From: an uncultured Pelagibacteraceae bacterium
GTDB lineage: Bacteria > Pseudomonadota > Alphaproteobacteria > Pelagibacterales > Pelagibacteraceae
Assembly (NCBI GenBank): GCA_902594235.1
Contig: CACJLJ010000001.1
Location: 186,001 to 250,000 of the forward strand
DNA: 64,000 nt
Direction of reading: 5' to 3'
Program-made: the position numbers and the translations under genes
The notes under the pieces: model-generated
The model's input: only the letters and a program-made list of their open reading frames with translations
Told to the model about the DNA's origin: nothing
The model's database searches: none
In this document: positions 33,780 through 43,669 of the stretch, piece by piece
Layout of the letters: every line of letters begins with the position of its first letter
Numbering within the stretch: position 1 is the stretch's first letter

Positions 33780-34694
33780 TTGAAAAAAAAGATTTTAATA
33801 ATTTCAGGCGGTATCTCTAAAGAGAGAATTATCAGTTTAGATACTGGTAAACAGGTAGCCAAGGAACTTAAAAAAAATGGTTATAAAATAAAAATATGTG
33901 AACCTGATTTTAATTTAACAAAAGTGATTAAATTGTTTAAACCAAACATAATTTTTAATGCTCTACATGGTCAATTTGGAGAAGATGGATATATACAAAC
34001 AATATTAGAGAGCACAAAGGTCCCCTATACTCATTCAGGGGTACTTTCATCAGCAATAGCTATGGATAAATTAATTTCTAAAAAAATTTTTACCAAGAAT
34101 AAAATTTTAACTCCAAAATTTATTGCTTATAATTTTGAAGAATCTAAAAAATTTTTAGTTAATATAGTGAATAAAAAATTAAATTTTCCTGTTGTAATAA
34201 AACCGATTAACGAGGGTTCTAGTGTTAATGTTTATATATGTCATAAGCATAATTTTCTAAAAAGATTGGAATTATTAAGATCTTATAAAAAAATAATAAT
34301 AGAGCAATTTATTGATGGAAGAGAAATTCAAGCTGCAATAATAAATAACAAAAAATTAGGTGCAATTGAGTTAAAGCCGAAAAGAAAATTTTATGACTAT
34401 CAAGCAAAATATAATCCTAAGGCTAGAACAAAACATTTAATACCAGTAGATCTATCCAAAAAAAGATATAACTTACTTATGAATTTAGCTTTAAGAGCTC
34501 ATAAGTTAATTGGATGTAGGGGTGTAACTAGATCAGATTTTAAATTTTATAAAGACAAATTTTATCTTTTAGAGATCAATACTCAGCCAGGGATGACTAA
34601 ACTTTCTTTAGTTCCAGAGATAGCCGCATATCATGGAATAAAATTCATTAATTTAATTGAATTGATTTTAAACGATGCGTCTACAAATAAGTAA
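33780..34694 (+). CDS. ddl: D-alanine-D-alanine ligase
   Basis: Ddl makes the D-Ala-D-Ala dipeptide used by MurF. The 304-residue ATP-grasp protein shows NALHGQFGEDGYIQTILES (about residues 60-78), the SGVLSSAIAMDKLISKKIF lid, FPVVIKPINEGSSVNV (about 137), DYQAKYNP and LLEINTQPGMTKLSLVP (about 264). The start is TTG at 33780, one base after the murB stop; the N-terminus (KKKILIISGGISKER) fits the family. It overlaps ftsQ by 20 bases. Confidence 0.94.
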   Translation: MKKKILIISGGISKERIISLDTGKQVAKELKKNGYKIKICEPDFNLTKVIKLFKPNIIFNALHGQFGEDGYIQTILESTKVPYTHSGVLSSAIAMDKLISKKIFTKNKILTPKFIAYNFEESKKFLVNIVNKKLNFPVVIKPINEGSSVNVYICHKHNFLKRLELLRSYKKIIIEQFIDGREIQAAIINNKKLGAIELKPKRKFYDYQAKYNPKARTKHLIPVDLSKKRYNLLMNLALRAHKLIGCRGVTRSDFKFYKDKFYLLEINTQPGMTKLSLVPEIAAYHGIKFINLIELILNDASTNK

Positions 34695-35346
34695 AAAAAT
34701 TTTAATTTATATTCTTCTATTAATTCTTTTTACAACACTTCATAATAAAAAAATTAGAACTAGTGAATTCTTGCAGATAAAGAAAATTGAGATTACTGGA
34801 CTTAGTGAAAAAGAAAATAAAAAGATTCTTAAAAATTTAAATTTTCTTTATTCTACAAATCTTTTATTTGTACCGAAAATAAAAGTTGAGAACCTACTTA
34901 GGTCAAATAATTTAATTGAAAAATACTCAATTTTCAAAAGATACCCGTCAACCTTAAGGATAAATCTTGAAAAAACAAATTTTTTAGCACGTATAAAGAA
35001 AGATGGTATAAGCTTTTATGTTGGTTCGAATGGTAAATTAATAAAATCTAGTGGTGAAATCTTAAATCTTCCTTTTATTTTTGGAAAAGTTGATATTAAG
35101 GAATTTTTACAACTTAGACTGATAATTGAAAATTCTGAACTTGATTATAATGAAATTAAAGATTTATATTATTTTCCATCAAAACGTTGGGATATTAAGA
35201 TGAATAATGGAATATTAGTAAGACTTCCCAAAGAAAAAATAAAAGATTCATTAAAATTGTTAATCTCAATATTTAATAACAAAAATTTCAAATCATTTAA
35301 AGTTATTGATTTGCGTCAAGAAAAACAGGTAATCATCGATGAATGA
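34675..35346 (+). CDS. ftsQ: Cell division protein FtsQ
   Basis: FtsQ is the bitopic divisome scaffold. The 223-residue protein has one N-terminal membrane span (ILIYILLLILFTTLH, residues 8-22), a POTRA-like domain (FLQIKKIEITGLSEKENKKI, residues 32-51; LIEKYSIFKRYPSTLRINLE) and the FtsQ beta domain ending KVIDLRQEKQVIIDE. It is shorter than most FtsQ proteins. It lies between ddl and the ftsA-like gene, the standard place, and overlaps the latter by 8 bases. Confidence 0.9.
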   Translation: MRLQISKKILIYILLLILFTTLHNKKIRTSEFLQIKKIEITGLSEKENKKILKNLNFLYSTNLLFVPKIKVENLLRSNNLIEKYSIFKRYPSTLRINLEKTNFLARIKKDGISFYVGSNGKLIKSSGEILNLPFIFGKVDIKEFLQLRLIIENSELDYNEIKDLYYFPSKRWDIKMNNGILVRLPKEKIKDSLKLLISIFNNKNFKSFKVIDLRQEKQVIIDE

Positions 35347-36043
35347 AGATGAGAATTTTGAAACATACTTATTTCTTAGTCTAAGAAAAATAGAAATATT
35401 TGTATGTAAAAAATTAGACAATAAAATTTTTTATAAAAATGAATTTTTGATAAAAGATGAATTACGAGAATTTAATTTTGAATTAATTGATAATTTTTTA
35501 AGCAACAATATTTTTAAAATTGAAAAATTAATTAAGGATTTTATCAAAAATATTTATGTTATAATTGATTATGATATTTTTTTTAAAGTTCAAATTACTC
35601 TAAAAAAATATTATTCAGGAAAAGTAGTTAATAGAAATAGTTTAAGCAATATATTGATTGATGCAAGAAATCAGTGTCATAAAACATTTCAAGGTAAAAA
35701 TATTATTCATATTTTTTTAGATAATTACAAAATAGATAATAAAGACTTTAAGTATTTACCAAAAGATTTAATATGTAACAACCTTTGCTTAGATATAACC
35801 TTTATATGTTTGCCTGAAACCTTCATTAAAAATTTAGAAAATATACTAAAAAGATATCAAATTACTTTAAATCGCTTTATAAGTGCTAATTACATGCGTG
35901 AGTTGTTTCCTAATAGTGATCTAGAATTAAATGAAATTGCAAAGCGAATTTTGGATGGTTGTAATGAAAATGAAGTGAAATTGGTAGCTAAAAGCCCAAA
36001 GAATAAGGGATTTTTCGAAAAATTTTTTCATTTTTTTAGTTAG
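35339..36043 (+). CDS. FtsA-derived mini protein lacking the ATPase half
   Basis: A 234-residue protein in the normal ftsA slot between ftsQ and lpxC. Its first 190 or so residues follow the layout of FtsA subdomains 1A-start and 1C: a degenerate LFLSLRKIEIFVCKK in place of the first phosphate strand, VVNRNSLSNILIDARN for the 'eIt..Dv..vl..A' segment, then NIIHIFLDNYKIDNKDF and LDITFICLPETFIKNLENIL. FtsA would continue with the 2A/2B ATPase domains (DiGgGtt), but these are missing. The chain goes to a linker and a terminal FFEKFFHFF helix like the FtsA membrane-targeting tail. FtsA origin is inferred from position and pattern; ATP binding looks impossible. Confidence 0.7.
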   Translation: MNEDENFETYLFLSLRKIEIFVCKKLDNKIFYKNEFLIKDELREFNFELIDNFLSNNIFKIEKLIKDFIKNIYVIIDYDIFFKVQITLKKYYSGKVVNRNSLSNILIDARNQCHKTFQGKNIIHIFLDNYKIDNKDFKYLPKDLICNNLCLDITFICLPETFIKNLENILKRYQITLNRFISANYMRELFPNSDLELNEIAKRILDGCNENEVKLVAKSPKNKGFFEKFFHFFS

Positions 36044-36104
36044 TTGTATTTTAATGTAACATTAGTTGTTTTGGGATTTCCTTATAAAAGTTTTAAGTTT
36101 CAGC

Positions 36105-37025
36105 GTGTCATATTTAAATCAAAAAACTTTAAACTCATCTGTAACATTTAAAGGTATAGGATTGCATTATGGTAAAAATGTAGAGCTACAAGTAAAGCCT
36201 GCTAGTCCTAATTCTGGTATTATTTTTAAAAGAACTGACTTGAAATTAAATAATTTAGTTTACCCTCATTTTTCAAACGTAACAAATACATCTTTAAATA
36301 CAACTATCTCCAATGAATACGGAGTTAAAGTTTCCACTATAGAACATCTTATGGGTGCTTTATTTGGATTGGGTATAGATAATGCATTGATAGAAATAAA
36401 TAATGAGGAAGTACCAATTTTAGATGGTTCTGCAAAAGTATTTGTTGATGAAATAAAAAAAGTTGGCATTAAATCCAGTGATGCTCCAATCAAGATTATT
36501 AAAATAGAAAAAAAAATTGAATTTAGAAATGGAGAAAGATTTATTTCAATTGAGCCCTCAAAACTGAGCTTGAATATAGATTTTGAACTTAAATACAAGA
36601 ATTCAATTATTGGCAATCAGAGAAATATGATTAAGGTTTATGAGGATGACCTTTCAGAAATTTATAATTCAAGAACATTTTGTTTGTATGAAGATATAGA
36701 AAAAATTAGGAAAATCGGTTTAGCTCAAGGAGGGAGTTTAGAGAATGCAGTCGTAGTAAAAGACGGTAAAATTTTAAATGAGCACGGATTAAGAAATGAT
36801 AATGAATTTGTGAATCATAAAATATTAGATTGTATTGGAGATTTATTTACTTGTGGTTTTAGAATGATTGCTGAAATAAAATGTTCACAGGGTGGACACT
36901 ATTTTACTAATGAATTATTAAGAAAAGTATTTAATAATCAAGATAACTTCAGAGTTTTGGAAATTAAAGAAAAAAGTCTTCCACATACCTTTATTCAAAA
37001 GAACCTGCTTAAATCAATAGCATAA
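36105..37025 (+). CDS. lpxC: UDP-3-O-acyl-N-acetylglucosamine deacetylase LpxC
   Basis: LpxC carries out the committed step of lipid A synthesis, so the cell makes lipopolysaccharide-type lipids. Zinc ligands are visible in TIEHLMGALFGLG and NHKILDCIGDLF; the GGSLENAVVV block is also typical. The frame opens with TTG at 36066, but GTG at 36105 gives SYLNQKTLNSSVTFKGIGLH, which aligns with the usual start and leaves 306 residues, the family size; TTG would add 13 residues. It follows the ftsA-like gene, as lpxC commonly follows ftsZ in Proteobacteria. Confidence 0.95.
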   Translation: MSYLNQKTLNSSVTFKGIGLHYGKNVELQVKPASPNSGIIFKRTDLKLNNLVYPHFSNVTNTSLNTTISNEYGVKVSTIEHLMGALFGLGIDNALIEINNEEVPILDGSAKVFVDEIKKVGIKSSDAPIKIIKIEKKIEFRNGERFISIEPSKLSLNIDFELKYKNSIIGNQRNMIKVYEDDLSEIYNSRTFCLYEDIEKIRKIGLAQGGSLENAVVVKDGKILNEHGLRNDNEFVNHKILDCIGDLFTCGFRMIAEIKCSQGGHYFTNELLRKVFNNQDNFRVLEIKEKSLPHTFIQKNLLKSIA

Positions 37026-37053
37026 TTTTTTTTTTTTATTAATATTATACAAT

Positions 37054-37893
37054 ATGAAATATTTTTTCATTTTGATAATTTTGTTATCTTTTTTACTCTC
37101 AGGTTGTGGAAGCGGAAAAAAAGAGAAAGAATTAGTTCTCGACAGCACTGATATAGAAGCACAAATGATTGAAGCTTACAAAAAAGGTCTTAAAGCTTTA
37201 GAAGAAGGTGATACTTTATTTGCTGCAAAAAATTTTAATACAGCTGAAAATATTTACCCTCAATCTATATGGGCCCCGAGGTCCGTTTTAATGGCAGCAT
37301 ATTCGTATTATGTAGATGATTATTATGGAGACGCAATTTTTGAACTTAAAAGATTTTTAAAAAATTATCCAAAAAATGAAAATTACCCTTATGCATATTT
37401 TCTTCTTGCTTCGTGTTACTATGAAACTATTGTGGATGAAAAAAAGGACTTAGCATCGATACAAAAATCTAAAGAGTATTTTACTATAATAATAAATGAT
37501 TATCCAAACACTGATTTTTCTTTAGATGCAAAATTTAAATTATTATTGATAGATAATATTCTTGCATCAAAAGAAGTTTATATAGGAAATTACTACTTAA
37601 GTAAAAAAAAATGGATTGCAGCAATGAATAGATTTAAAACTGTAATAAATGATTATGATGAAACAGAATATGTTCAAGAGGCCCTACATCGATTAGTTGA
37701 AATATATTATTTATTAGGATTAGAAAATGAAGCAAAAAAATATGCTGTTTTGTTAGGTTATAATTATGGAAGTAGTGATTGGTACAAAGAGTCTTATAAA
37801 GTTTTCAATAAAAAATATGAAGATCCGAGAAAAAAAATTAAGAAAGACAAGGGAAACATAATTATTAGAAAATTTAAGTCTCTTTTTGATTAA
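37054..37893 (+). CDS. bamD: Outer-membrane assembly lipoprotein BamD
   Basis: BamD is part of the complex that inserts beta-barrel proteins in the outer membrane. The 279-residue precursor has a lipoprotein signal with lipobox LLSGC (Cys at about residue 18), then TPR-like repeats: EAYKKGLKALEEGDTLFAAK, YYGDAIFELKRFLKNYPKNE, YAYFLLASCYYETIVDEKKD (with the family's YlrG-like block) and a C-terminal NRFKTVINDYDETEYVQEAL. It lies between lpxC and ligA; recN, which often lies between them in Alphaproteobacteria, is absent. Confidence 0.93.
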   Translation: MKYFFILIILLSFLLSGCGSGKKEKELVLDSTDIEAQMIEAYKKGLKALEEGDTLFAAKNFNTAENIYPQSIWAPRSVLMAAYSYYVDDYYGDAIFELKRFLKNYPKNENYPYAYFLLASCYYETIVDEKKDLASIQKSKEYFTIIINDYPNTDFSLDAKFKLLLIDNILASKEVYIGNYYLSKKKWIAAMNRFKTVINDYDETEYVQEALHRLVEIYYLLGLENEAKKYAVLLGYNYGSSDWYKESYKVFNKKYEDPRKKIKKDKGNIIIRKFKSLFD

Positions 37894-37894
37894 T

Positions 37895-39916
37895 ATGAAC
37901 CCTATAAAAATAAAGAAAGCATACCTAGATAAAATAAAACAGATCATAAAATATAATCAAAACTATTATGAGAAAAGTGATCCTTTAGTATCAGATCTTG
38001 AGTATGATAATCTTAAAAAAGAAATAATTGCTCTTGAAAAAAAATATAAGTTTTTGAGTCATCCCAATTCTCCAACAAAAATTGTTGGTTATAAACCTTC
38101 AAAAAATTTTAAAAAAATAAAACATCTTACTCCGATGTTGTCTTTATCTAATGCTTTTACTGAAAGCGATTTGATTAATTTTGAGAAAAGAATAATTAAT
38201 TTTCTTAATGAGAAAAATAATTTTGAAATCGAATATAGTGCTGAACCAAAGATTGATGGTATTTCAGCATCACTTTTCTATAAAAATGGAAAACTTATTA
38301 CTGGTTTATCAAGGGGAGATGGAAAAGAAGGTGAGGATATAACTGAAAATTTAAAAACGATTAAAGATATTCCTCATTTAATAAAAGTTAAAAATTTTCC
38401 AGAACAAATTGATATTAGGGGAGAAGTTTACATTCAAAATTCAGATTTTGAAAAATTATCAGATAAGTTTGCCAATCCAAGAAATGCAGCATCGGGATCA
38501 TTAAGACAAAAAAATCCTAAGGAAACAAAAAAAATTCCATTAAGATTTATTGCTTATACACATGGATTTGAAAAAAATATGCAAATCACCTCTCAAAGTG
38601 AATATCTTAAATATTTGAATGATTGGGGTTTTAATATCAATCCACTTAATAAAACCATAAAAGGTGTCAAAAATTTATTAAAGAATTATTTTGAAATTGA
38701 AAAAAAAAGAAATGAAATTGATTTTGATATTGATGGAATTGTCTATAAAGTCAATAATTTTCAACTTCAAAAAAGATTGGGCAATGTTGCAAATGCACCT
38801 AGATGGGCAATTGCACATAAGTTTTCTGCTACTAGCGGTACATCTAAAATTCAAGATATTGATATCCAAATTGGAAGAACAGGAGCCTTAACACCTGTAG
38901 CCAAAATTAAACCAACAAATATTGGTGGAGTAGTGGTATCAAATGCGACTTTACATAATGAAGATGAAATAATCAGAAAAGATATCAGAATTGGCGATAC
39001 AGTAGTTGTCGAAAGGGCTGGGGATGTAATTCCTCATATAGTTTCGGTAAATATAAAAAAAAGAGAAAAAAATTCGAAGAAATTTGTGTTTCCGTTAAAG
39101 TGTCCATCATGCGGTTCAAAAACTATAAAGGAATATAATTCTACTACAAAAAAAAAAGATGCAGTGCGCAGATGTTCAAGTGAAGGTTTTGAATGTGAAA
39201 AAATATCTATAGAAAAATTAAAACATTTTGTGTCTAAAGAAGCTTTAAATATTGAAGGTTTTGGAAAAAAAATTGTTGAAAATTTTTGGAATTTAAAATT
39301 GATTAAATTTCCACAAGATATATTTAATTTAGATTATGATAAAATTTTAAATCTTGATGGTTGGGGAAGACAATCAGTTTCAAATCTAAAATATTCTATC
39401 GACACGCGTAAAAAAATATCTTTTGAAAAATTAATCTTTGCTCTTGGTATAAGACATATTGGTTTAGAAAACGCAAAATTGATTGCTAAAAACTTAAAAT
39501 CATTTTCAAATTTTATAAATCTGTCAAAGTTAAATAGATTTGATGAATTACAAAATATTGATGGTATTGGAGAAACACAAATTAATTCTATAAAAAGCTT
39601 TTTTTTAAATAAAGATAACCTAAAAATTTTAAATGATCTCTCAAAAATATTATCTGTAAATCACAGTGTGGATGTAAAGAAAAATGGTCCCTTAAAAGAT
39701 AAAACGTTTATGCTAACAGGTAAATTGGAAAATATGAGTAGAGCAGAAGCAAAATCATTAATTGAAATTAATTCTGGTACAATTATCAGCAATATATCAA
39801 AAAAACTTGATTATTTGATTATCGGAAATAAACCAACCAAAAGAAAAGTTGACAGTGCTAAAGAGCTTAATGTTAAAGTTATATCCCAGTCAGATTGGTT
39901 AAAAATGTTAGATTAA
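37895..39916 (+). CDS. ligA: NAD-dependent DNA ligase LigA
   Basis: LigA seals nicks in replication and repair using NAD. The 673-residue protein has the NAD-binding start YYEKSDPLVSDLEYDNLKKE, the nucleotidyltransferase core with adenylated Lys in AEPKIDGISASLFY (about residue 115), an OB fold (GRTGALTPVAKIKP), a four-Cys zinc finger beginning CPSCGSK, helix-hairpin-helix repeats and a C-terminal BRCT domain (KTFMLTGKLENMSRAEAKSL). An upstream TTG at 37886 is in frame, but ATG at 37895 follows the bamD stop and is preferred. Confidence 0.97.
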   Translation: MNPIKIKKAYLDKIKQIIKYNQNYYEKSDPLVSDLEYDNLKKEIIALEKKYKFLSHPNSPTKIVGYKPSKNFKKIKHLTPMLSLSNAFTESDLINFEKRIINFLNEKNNFEIEYSAEPKIDGISASLFYKNGKLITGLSRGDGKEGEDITENLKTIKDIPHLIKVKNFPEQIDIRGEVYIQNSDFEKLSDKFANPRNAASGSLRQKNPKETKKIPLRFIAYTHGFEKNMQITSQSEYLKYLNDWGFNINPLNKTIKGVKNLLKNYFEIEKKRNEIDFDIDGIVYKVNNFQLQKRLGNVANAPRWAIAHKFSATSGTSKIQDIDIQIGRTGALTPVAKIKPTNIGGVVVSNATLHNEDEIIRKDIRIGDTVVVERAGDVIPHIVSVNIKKREKNSKKFVFPLKCPSCGSKTIKEYNSTTKKKDAVRRCSSEGFECEKISIEKLKHFVSKEALNIEGFGKKIVENFWNLKLIKFPQDIFNLDYDKILNLDGWGRQSVSNLKYSIDTRKKISFEKLIFALGIRHIGLENAKLIAKNLKSFSNFINLSKLNRFDELQNIDGIGETQINSIKSFFLNKDNLKILNDLSKILSVNHSVDVKKNGPLKDKTFMLTGKLENMSRAEAKSLIEINSGTIISNISKKLDYLIIGNKPTKRKVDSAKELNVKVISQSDWLKMLD

Positions 39917-41605
39917 ACTAGCTAACCATTTTTTTTCGTTCTTGTTTAGGAACTTTGATAATTGAGAATATATTTTGAGATGATATTTAAATAAATAATC
40001 CTTTTCGTTATTATTTAACATTTTAAAGTTAATTAAATCTTTTTCTATAGGAGCAAGGGTAAGATTTTCAAATGATAATTTTTTATCAGCTTGCTTTACG
40101 TAAATTAAATTTTCAATTCTGATACCGAATTTATTCTTTTTATAAAAACCTGGTTCGTTACTTAAAATCATACCTTTCTTTAATTTAACAGAATTATATT
40201 TGGATATTGCTTGAGGCCCTTCATGTACATTAAGAAAAAAACCAACTCCATGACCTGTTCCATGATTATAATCTAGACCACTTTTTTTTAAGTTTTTTCT
40301 TGCAAGGACATCAATAAGTTTACCATTAAAATATTTTTTAAGATTAGCAGTTACAACTGCAATATGGCCTTTTAGAACTTTTGTGAATATATTTTTGATA
40401 TTCTGTTTTTGTTTTGAAAAGCAAATTGTTCGAGTTACATCTGTAGTCCCATATTTATATTGTCCGCCTGAGTCACAGAGAAAAATATCTTTTTTATTGA
40501 TCATTTTAGCTGATTTTTTTTCGGCCCTATAATGTACGATTGCTCCATTCTTTCCAGACCCAGCTATAGTATTGAAGCTTGGGAAGAGATATTTTTTGTT
40601 TTTTTTCCTAAATTTTTCTAATTTTTTTTGAGCATCAAATTCAGTCATTTTTTTTTTATTAATTTTTTTTATCCAATATAGGAATTTAGTAAGTGCAACC
40701 CCATCTAAAATATGACTATTAATCATATGGTTTATTTCTTTTTTAGTTTTGATTGATTTTAAATAGTATATTGGATCAGAAATTTTTTTAATTTTGTTAT
40801 TTTGTTTAAGTAAATCTTCAAAATAAATAGAACAAGTATTTTTATCGATTAATATTTTCTCATTTTTAAAATCTTCTATAAAGTTTGTAAAACTTTTAGG
40901 TTCAATTATCTGGTTTTTTAAAATTTTTTTTTCTTTTATCAAATTTTTTGCTTTATAAAAATCGGTTAATATAAAAATTTTCTTTCTATCATTTATTAAT
41001 AATCTGCAATTAGGAATAGGACTACAAGGATTATCATAGCCTCTAATATTTAATATCCACGCTACATTCTCAGGTGCACTTACAAACAGATAATTTGAAT
41101 TATTTTTTTTTATGATCTCAACTATTTTGTTTATTTTAGATTTATGACTTTCCCCTGTAATATTGTTACTTATAGAATAATATAACTTTGATTTTATTTG
41201 TTGTTTATTAAAAATTAAGTCTACCAAATTACGATTAATATATTTAATTTTAGTGTGATTATTAAAATATTTTTTTATTTTTTCGGATGTAAAAACTTTT
41301 GGATCGACACCAAGTTTTAGATTTTTAAAAATTTTATTGTTTATTATTTTATCATAACCGATTATTTTATAATTTTTACCTGACTCAATTGCTGCTTGGA
41401 TCGTATATCTACCGTCAACAAATAAATAATTTTTTTTTTTTAGAATTATTGCACATCCAGCCGAACCGCTGAAATTAGATATAGTTTTTAATCTATCGTT
41501 AGAAGCATATTCGCCAAAAAATTCATCATTTTTTGGAATGATATATCCATCTATATTGAACAAATCTAATTTTTGTCTTAATGTATAAATCCTATTTTTG
41601 ATCAT
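39908..41605 (-). CDS. Xaa-Pro aminopeptidase (M24 family, long form)
   Basis: The enzyme removes N-terminal residues that precede proline. The 565-residue, three-domain protein begins RIYTLRQKLDLFNIDGYIIP with two creatinase-like N-domains, and has the M24 catalytic domain at the end. Metal ligands are visible in LCDSGGQYKYGTTDVTRTI, GTGHGVGFFLNVHEGPQ, SNEPGFYK and GIRIENLIYV. The length matches the eukaryotic-type aminopeptidase P found in many Alphaproteobacteria. It overlaps the helicase gene upstream by 4 bases and ends convergent on ligA. Confidence 0.93.
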   Translation of the reverse strand: MIKNRIYTLRQKLDLFNIDGYIIPKNDEFFGEYASNDRLKTISNFSGSAGCAIILKKKNYLFVDGRYTIQAAIESGKNYKIIGYDKIINNKIFKNLKLGVDPKVFTSEKIKKYFNNHTKIKYINRNLVDLIFNKQQIKSKLYYSISNNITGESHKSKINKIVEIIKKNNSNYLFVSAPENVAWILNIRGYDNPCSPIPNCRLLINDRKKIFILTDFYKAKNLIKEKKILKNQIIEPKSFTNFIEDFKNEKILIDKNTCSIYFEDLLKQNNKIKKISDPIYYLKSIKTKKEINHMINSHILDGVALTKFLYWIKKINKKKMTEFDAQKKLEKFRKKNKKYLFPSFNTIAGSGKNGAIVHYRAEKKSAKMINKKDIFLCDSGGQYKYGTTDVTRTICFSKQKQNIKNIFTKVLKGHIAVVTANLKKYFNGKLIDVLARKNLKKSGLDYNHGTGHGVGFFLNVHEGPQAISKYNSVKLKKGMILSNEPGFYKKNKFGIRIENLIYVKQADKKLSFENLTLAPIEKDLINFKMLNNNEKDYLFKYHLKIYSQLSKFLNKNEKKWLASLI

Positions 41606-43635
41606 TTAATTCTTTTTTGATATCTTATCCATCCTGGACTTCTAATATTGTCATTGTCGTCAAAATCTTGATTGAAATCAAAGTCATCTTCTACATTAAT
41701 TGTCTCATCAAAAAATGAGTTTTTTTCTAAGTAATCTTCTGGTAGCTCCTCAATAAATCTAGAAGCCATACTGTCAATCCAATCACCCTGATAGAATCTG
41801 TTCATAGAGAAAGAAATAATTGCTTTTTTTTTTGCTCTCGTAATTCCAACGTAGGCAAGTCTTCTTTCCTCCTCTAAACCATTTTGACCTTTTTCTTCAA
41901 TAGATTTTTGATGTGGAAATAGACCTTCCTCCCAACCAGGAAGAAAAACAACATCGAATTCCAACCCTTTTGCAGCATGCATAGTCATCATATTAACTTT
42001 TTGACCATCCCAATCTTGATCAACAGATGTTGCTAGAGCAACGTGTTCTAAAAAACTTTCCAAATTATCAAATTCTTTCATAGCACTTAATAATTCTTTT
42101 ATATTTTCAATCTTATTTTCATTATCGAGATCTTTTTTATTTTTTAGCATTGCAGAATATCCAGACTCATCAAGAATGGTTTGAAGTAGTTTTACGTGAT
42201 GAATTTTTTTATTAATTAAATCAAACCTCCATTTCTTTACTAATTCTAAAAAATTTATTAAGCCTATTTTAGCTTTTGGTTTAATTAAATTTTCTTCAAT
42301 CATTTTTTTTGCAGAAGTTTCCAAACAAATTGAATTAATTTTAGAATATTCATGTATAGATTTTATTGTACTTTCACCAATTGATCGTTTTGGATTATTT
42401 ATAATTCTTTCAAAAGCTAGATCATCCTTGCCTTGATAAACAAGTCTTAAATAAGCAACACTATCTTTTATTTCAGCTCTTTCATAAAATTTAATTCCAC
42501 CTAAAATTCTGTATGGTAATCCTATTTTTAAGAATCTTTCTTCAAATTCTCTAGTTTGAAAAATTGCTCTCACAAGAATAGAGATTTCATTTAATGAATA
42601 TTTGTTTTTGATTTTTTCAATTTCATCAGAAACTCCGATGGCCTCATCTTTTCCATTTTTAAAACAATTTAATTGTATTAAATCACCATCTTCCTTTGTT
42701 GATTTCAATGTTTTTCCAACTCGCTTTTGATTGTTTGATATTAAATTTGATGCAACATTCAAAATATTTTGTGTAGACCTATAATTTTGCTCTAATCTAA
42801 TAATTTTTGTATTTTTATATATTTGATCAAATTCTAAAAAATTTTTAATTTCTGCACCACGCCAACTGTAAATTGATTGATCGTCGTCACCTACACAACA
42901 AATATTTTTATTTTTTTCAGTAAGTAAGCTCAGCCATTTACTTTGTATAAAATTAGTATCCTGGTATTCATCAACAAGAATATATTTGAAATTTCTTGAA
43001 TAAATTTCCCTAATGTCTGAGTTTTTTTCTAAAACTTTGACAGCATGAAGGATTAAATCTCCAAAATCACATGAATTAAGATCAATTAATTTGCGTTGAT
43101 ATATTTTATAAATTGGCAGTATATTTTTTTCAAAAATATCTTTCTTATTAATAACAACTTCATTTGGGTAGAGCCCCTTATTTTTCCAACGATCGATTAT
43201 TGCAAGTATGTATCTTGGAGACAATTGTTTAACATCAACATTTTCAGCTTTACAAATATTCTTAATTAATCTTATTTGATCATCAGTATCTATAATTGTG
43301 AAATTTGAATTAAGTCCTGCAGCAGATGCATGTTTTCTTAAAATTTTCACACATGTTGAATGAAAGGTTCCTAGCCAAGATAATCCTGTCGCCTCAGAGC
43401 CCAGAATCTTGCTTACTCTTAATTGCATTTCTTTTGCGGCTTTGTTTGTAAAAGTTACCGCTAGTATTTGATTTGGATAAGCTTTTTTATTACTAATTAT
43501 ATTTGCAATTCTTGTGGTCAAAACTTTAGTTTTTCCAGATCCAGCGCCAGCCACAATTAAAAGTGGTCCATCCAAATACATTACGGCCTCTTTTTGGGCT
43601 TTATTTAAGTTTTTTAAATAATCAGAGTTTACCAT
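41602..43635 (-). CDS. uvrD: UvrD/PcrA-type DNA helicase II
   Basis: A superfamily 1A helicase acting in excision and mismatch repair. The 677-residue protein has motif I GAGSGKTKVLTTRIANI (about residues 30-46), motif Ia VTFTNKAAKEMQ, motif II VDEYQDTN, motif III GDDDQSIYSWRGAEI, motif IV RLEQNYRSTQNIL, motif V MMTMHAAKGLEFDVVFLPGW and motif VI LAYVGITRAKK. The C-terminal tail is acidic and ends SPGWIRYQKRIK. It is first in the two-gene minus-strand unit with aminopeptidase P. Confidence 0.95.
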   Translation of the reverse strand: MVNSDYLKNLNKAQKEAVMYLDGPLLIVAGAGSGKTKVLTTRIANIISNKKAYPNQILAVTFTNKAAKEMQLRVSKILGSEATGLSWLGTFHSTCVKILRKHASAAGLNSNFTIIDTDDQIRLIKNICKAENVDVKQLSPRYILAIIDRWKNKGLYPNEVVINKKDIFEKNILPIYKIYQRKLIDLNSCDFGDLILHAVKVLEKNSDIREIYSRNFKYILVDEYQDTNFIQSKWLSLLTEKNKNICCVGDDDQSIYSWRGAEIKNFLEFDQIYKNTKIIRLEQNYRSTQNILNVASNLISNNQKRVGKTLKSTKEDGDLIQLNCFKNGKDEAIGVSDEIEKIKNKYSLNEISILVRAIFQTREFEERFLKIGLPYRILGGIKFYERAEIKDSVAYLRLVYQGKDDLAFERIINNPKRSIGESTIKSIHEYSKINSICLETSAKKMIEENLIKPKAKIGLINFLELVKKWRFDLINKKIHHVKLLQTILDESGYSAMLKNKKDLDNENKIENIKELLSAMKEFDNLESFLEHVALATSVDQDWDGQKVNMMTMHAAKGLEFDVVFLPGWEEGLFPHQKSIEEKGQNGLEEERRLAYVGITRAKKKAIISFSMNRFYQGDWIDSMASRFIEELPEDYLEKNSFFDETINVEDDFDFNQDFDDNDNIRSPGWIRYQKRIK

Positions 43636-43669
43636 TTCAAATATTTAATTATAAATTGTTCAAAATTTT

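Noticed and set aside
36266-36616. A 116-residue minus-strand open frame inside lpxC.
   Set aside because: It lies wholly antisense to conserved lpxC coding sequence with its zinc ligands; AT-rich codon use makes long antisense frames common here.
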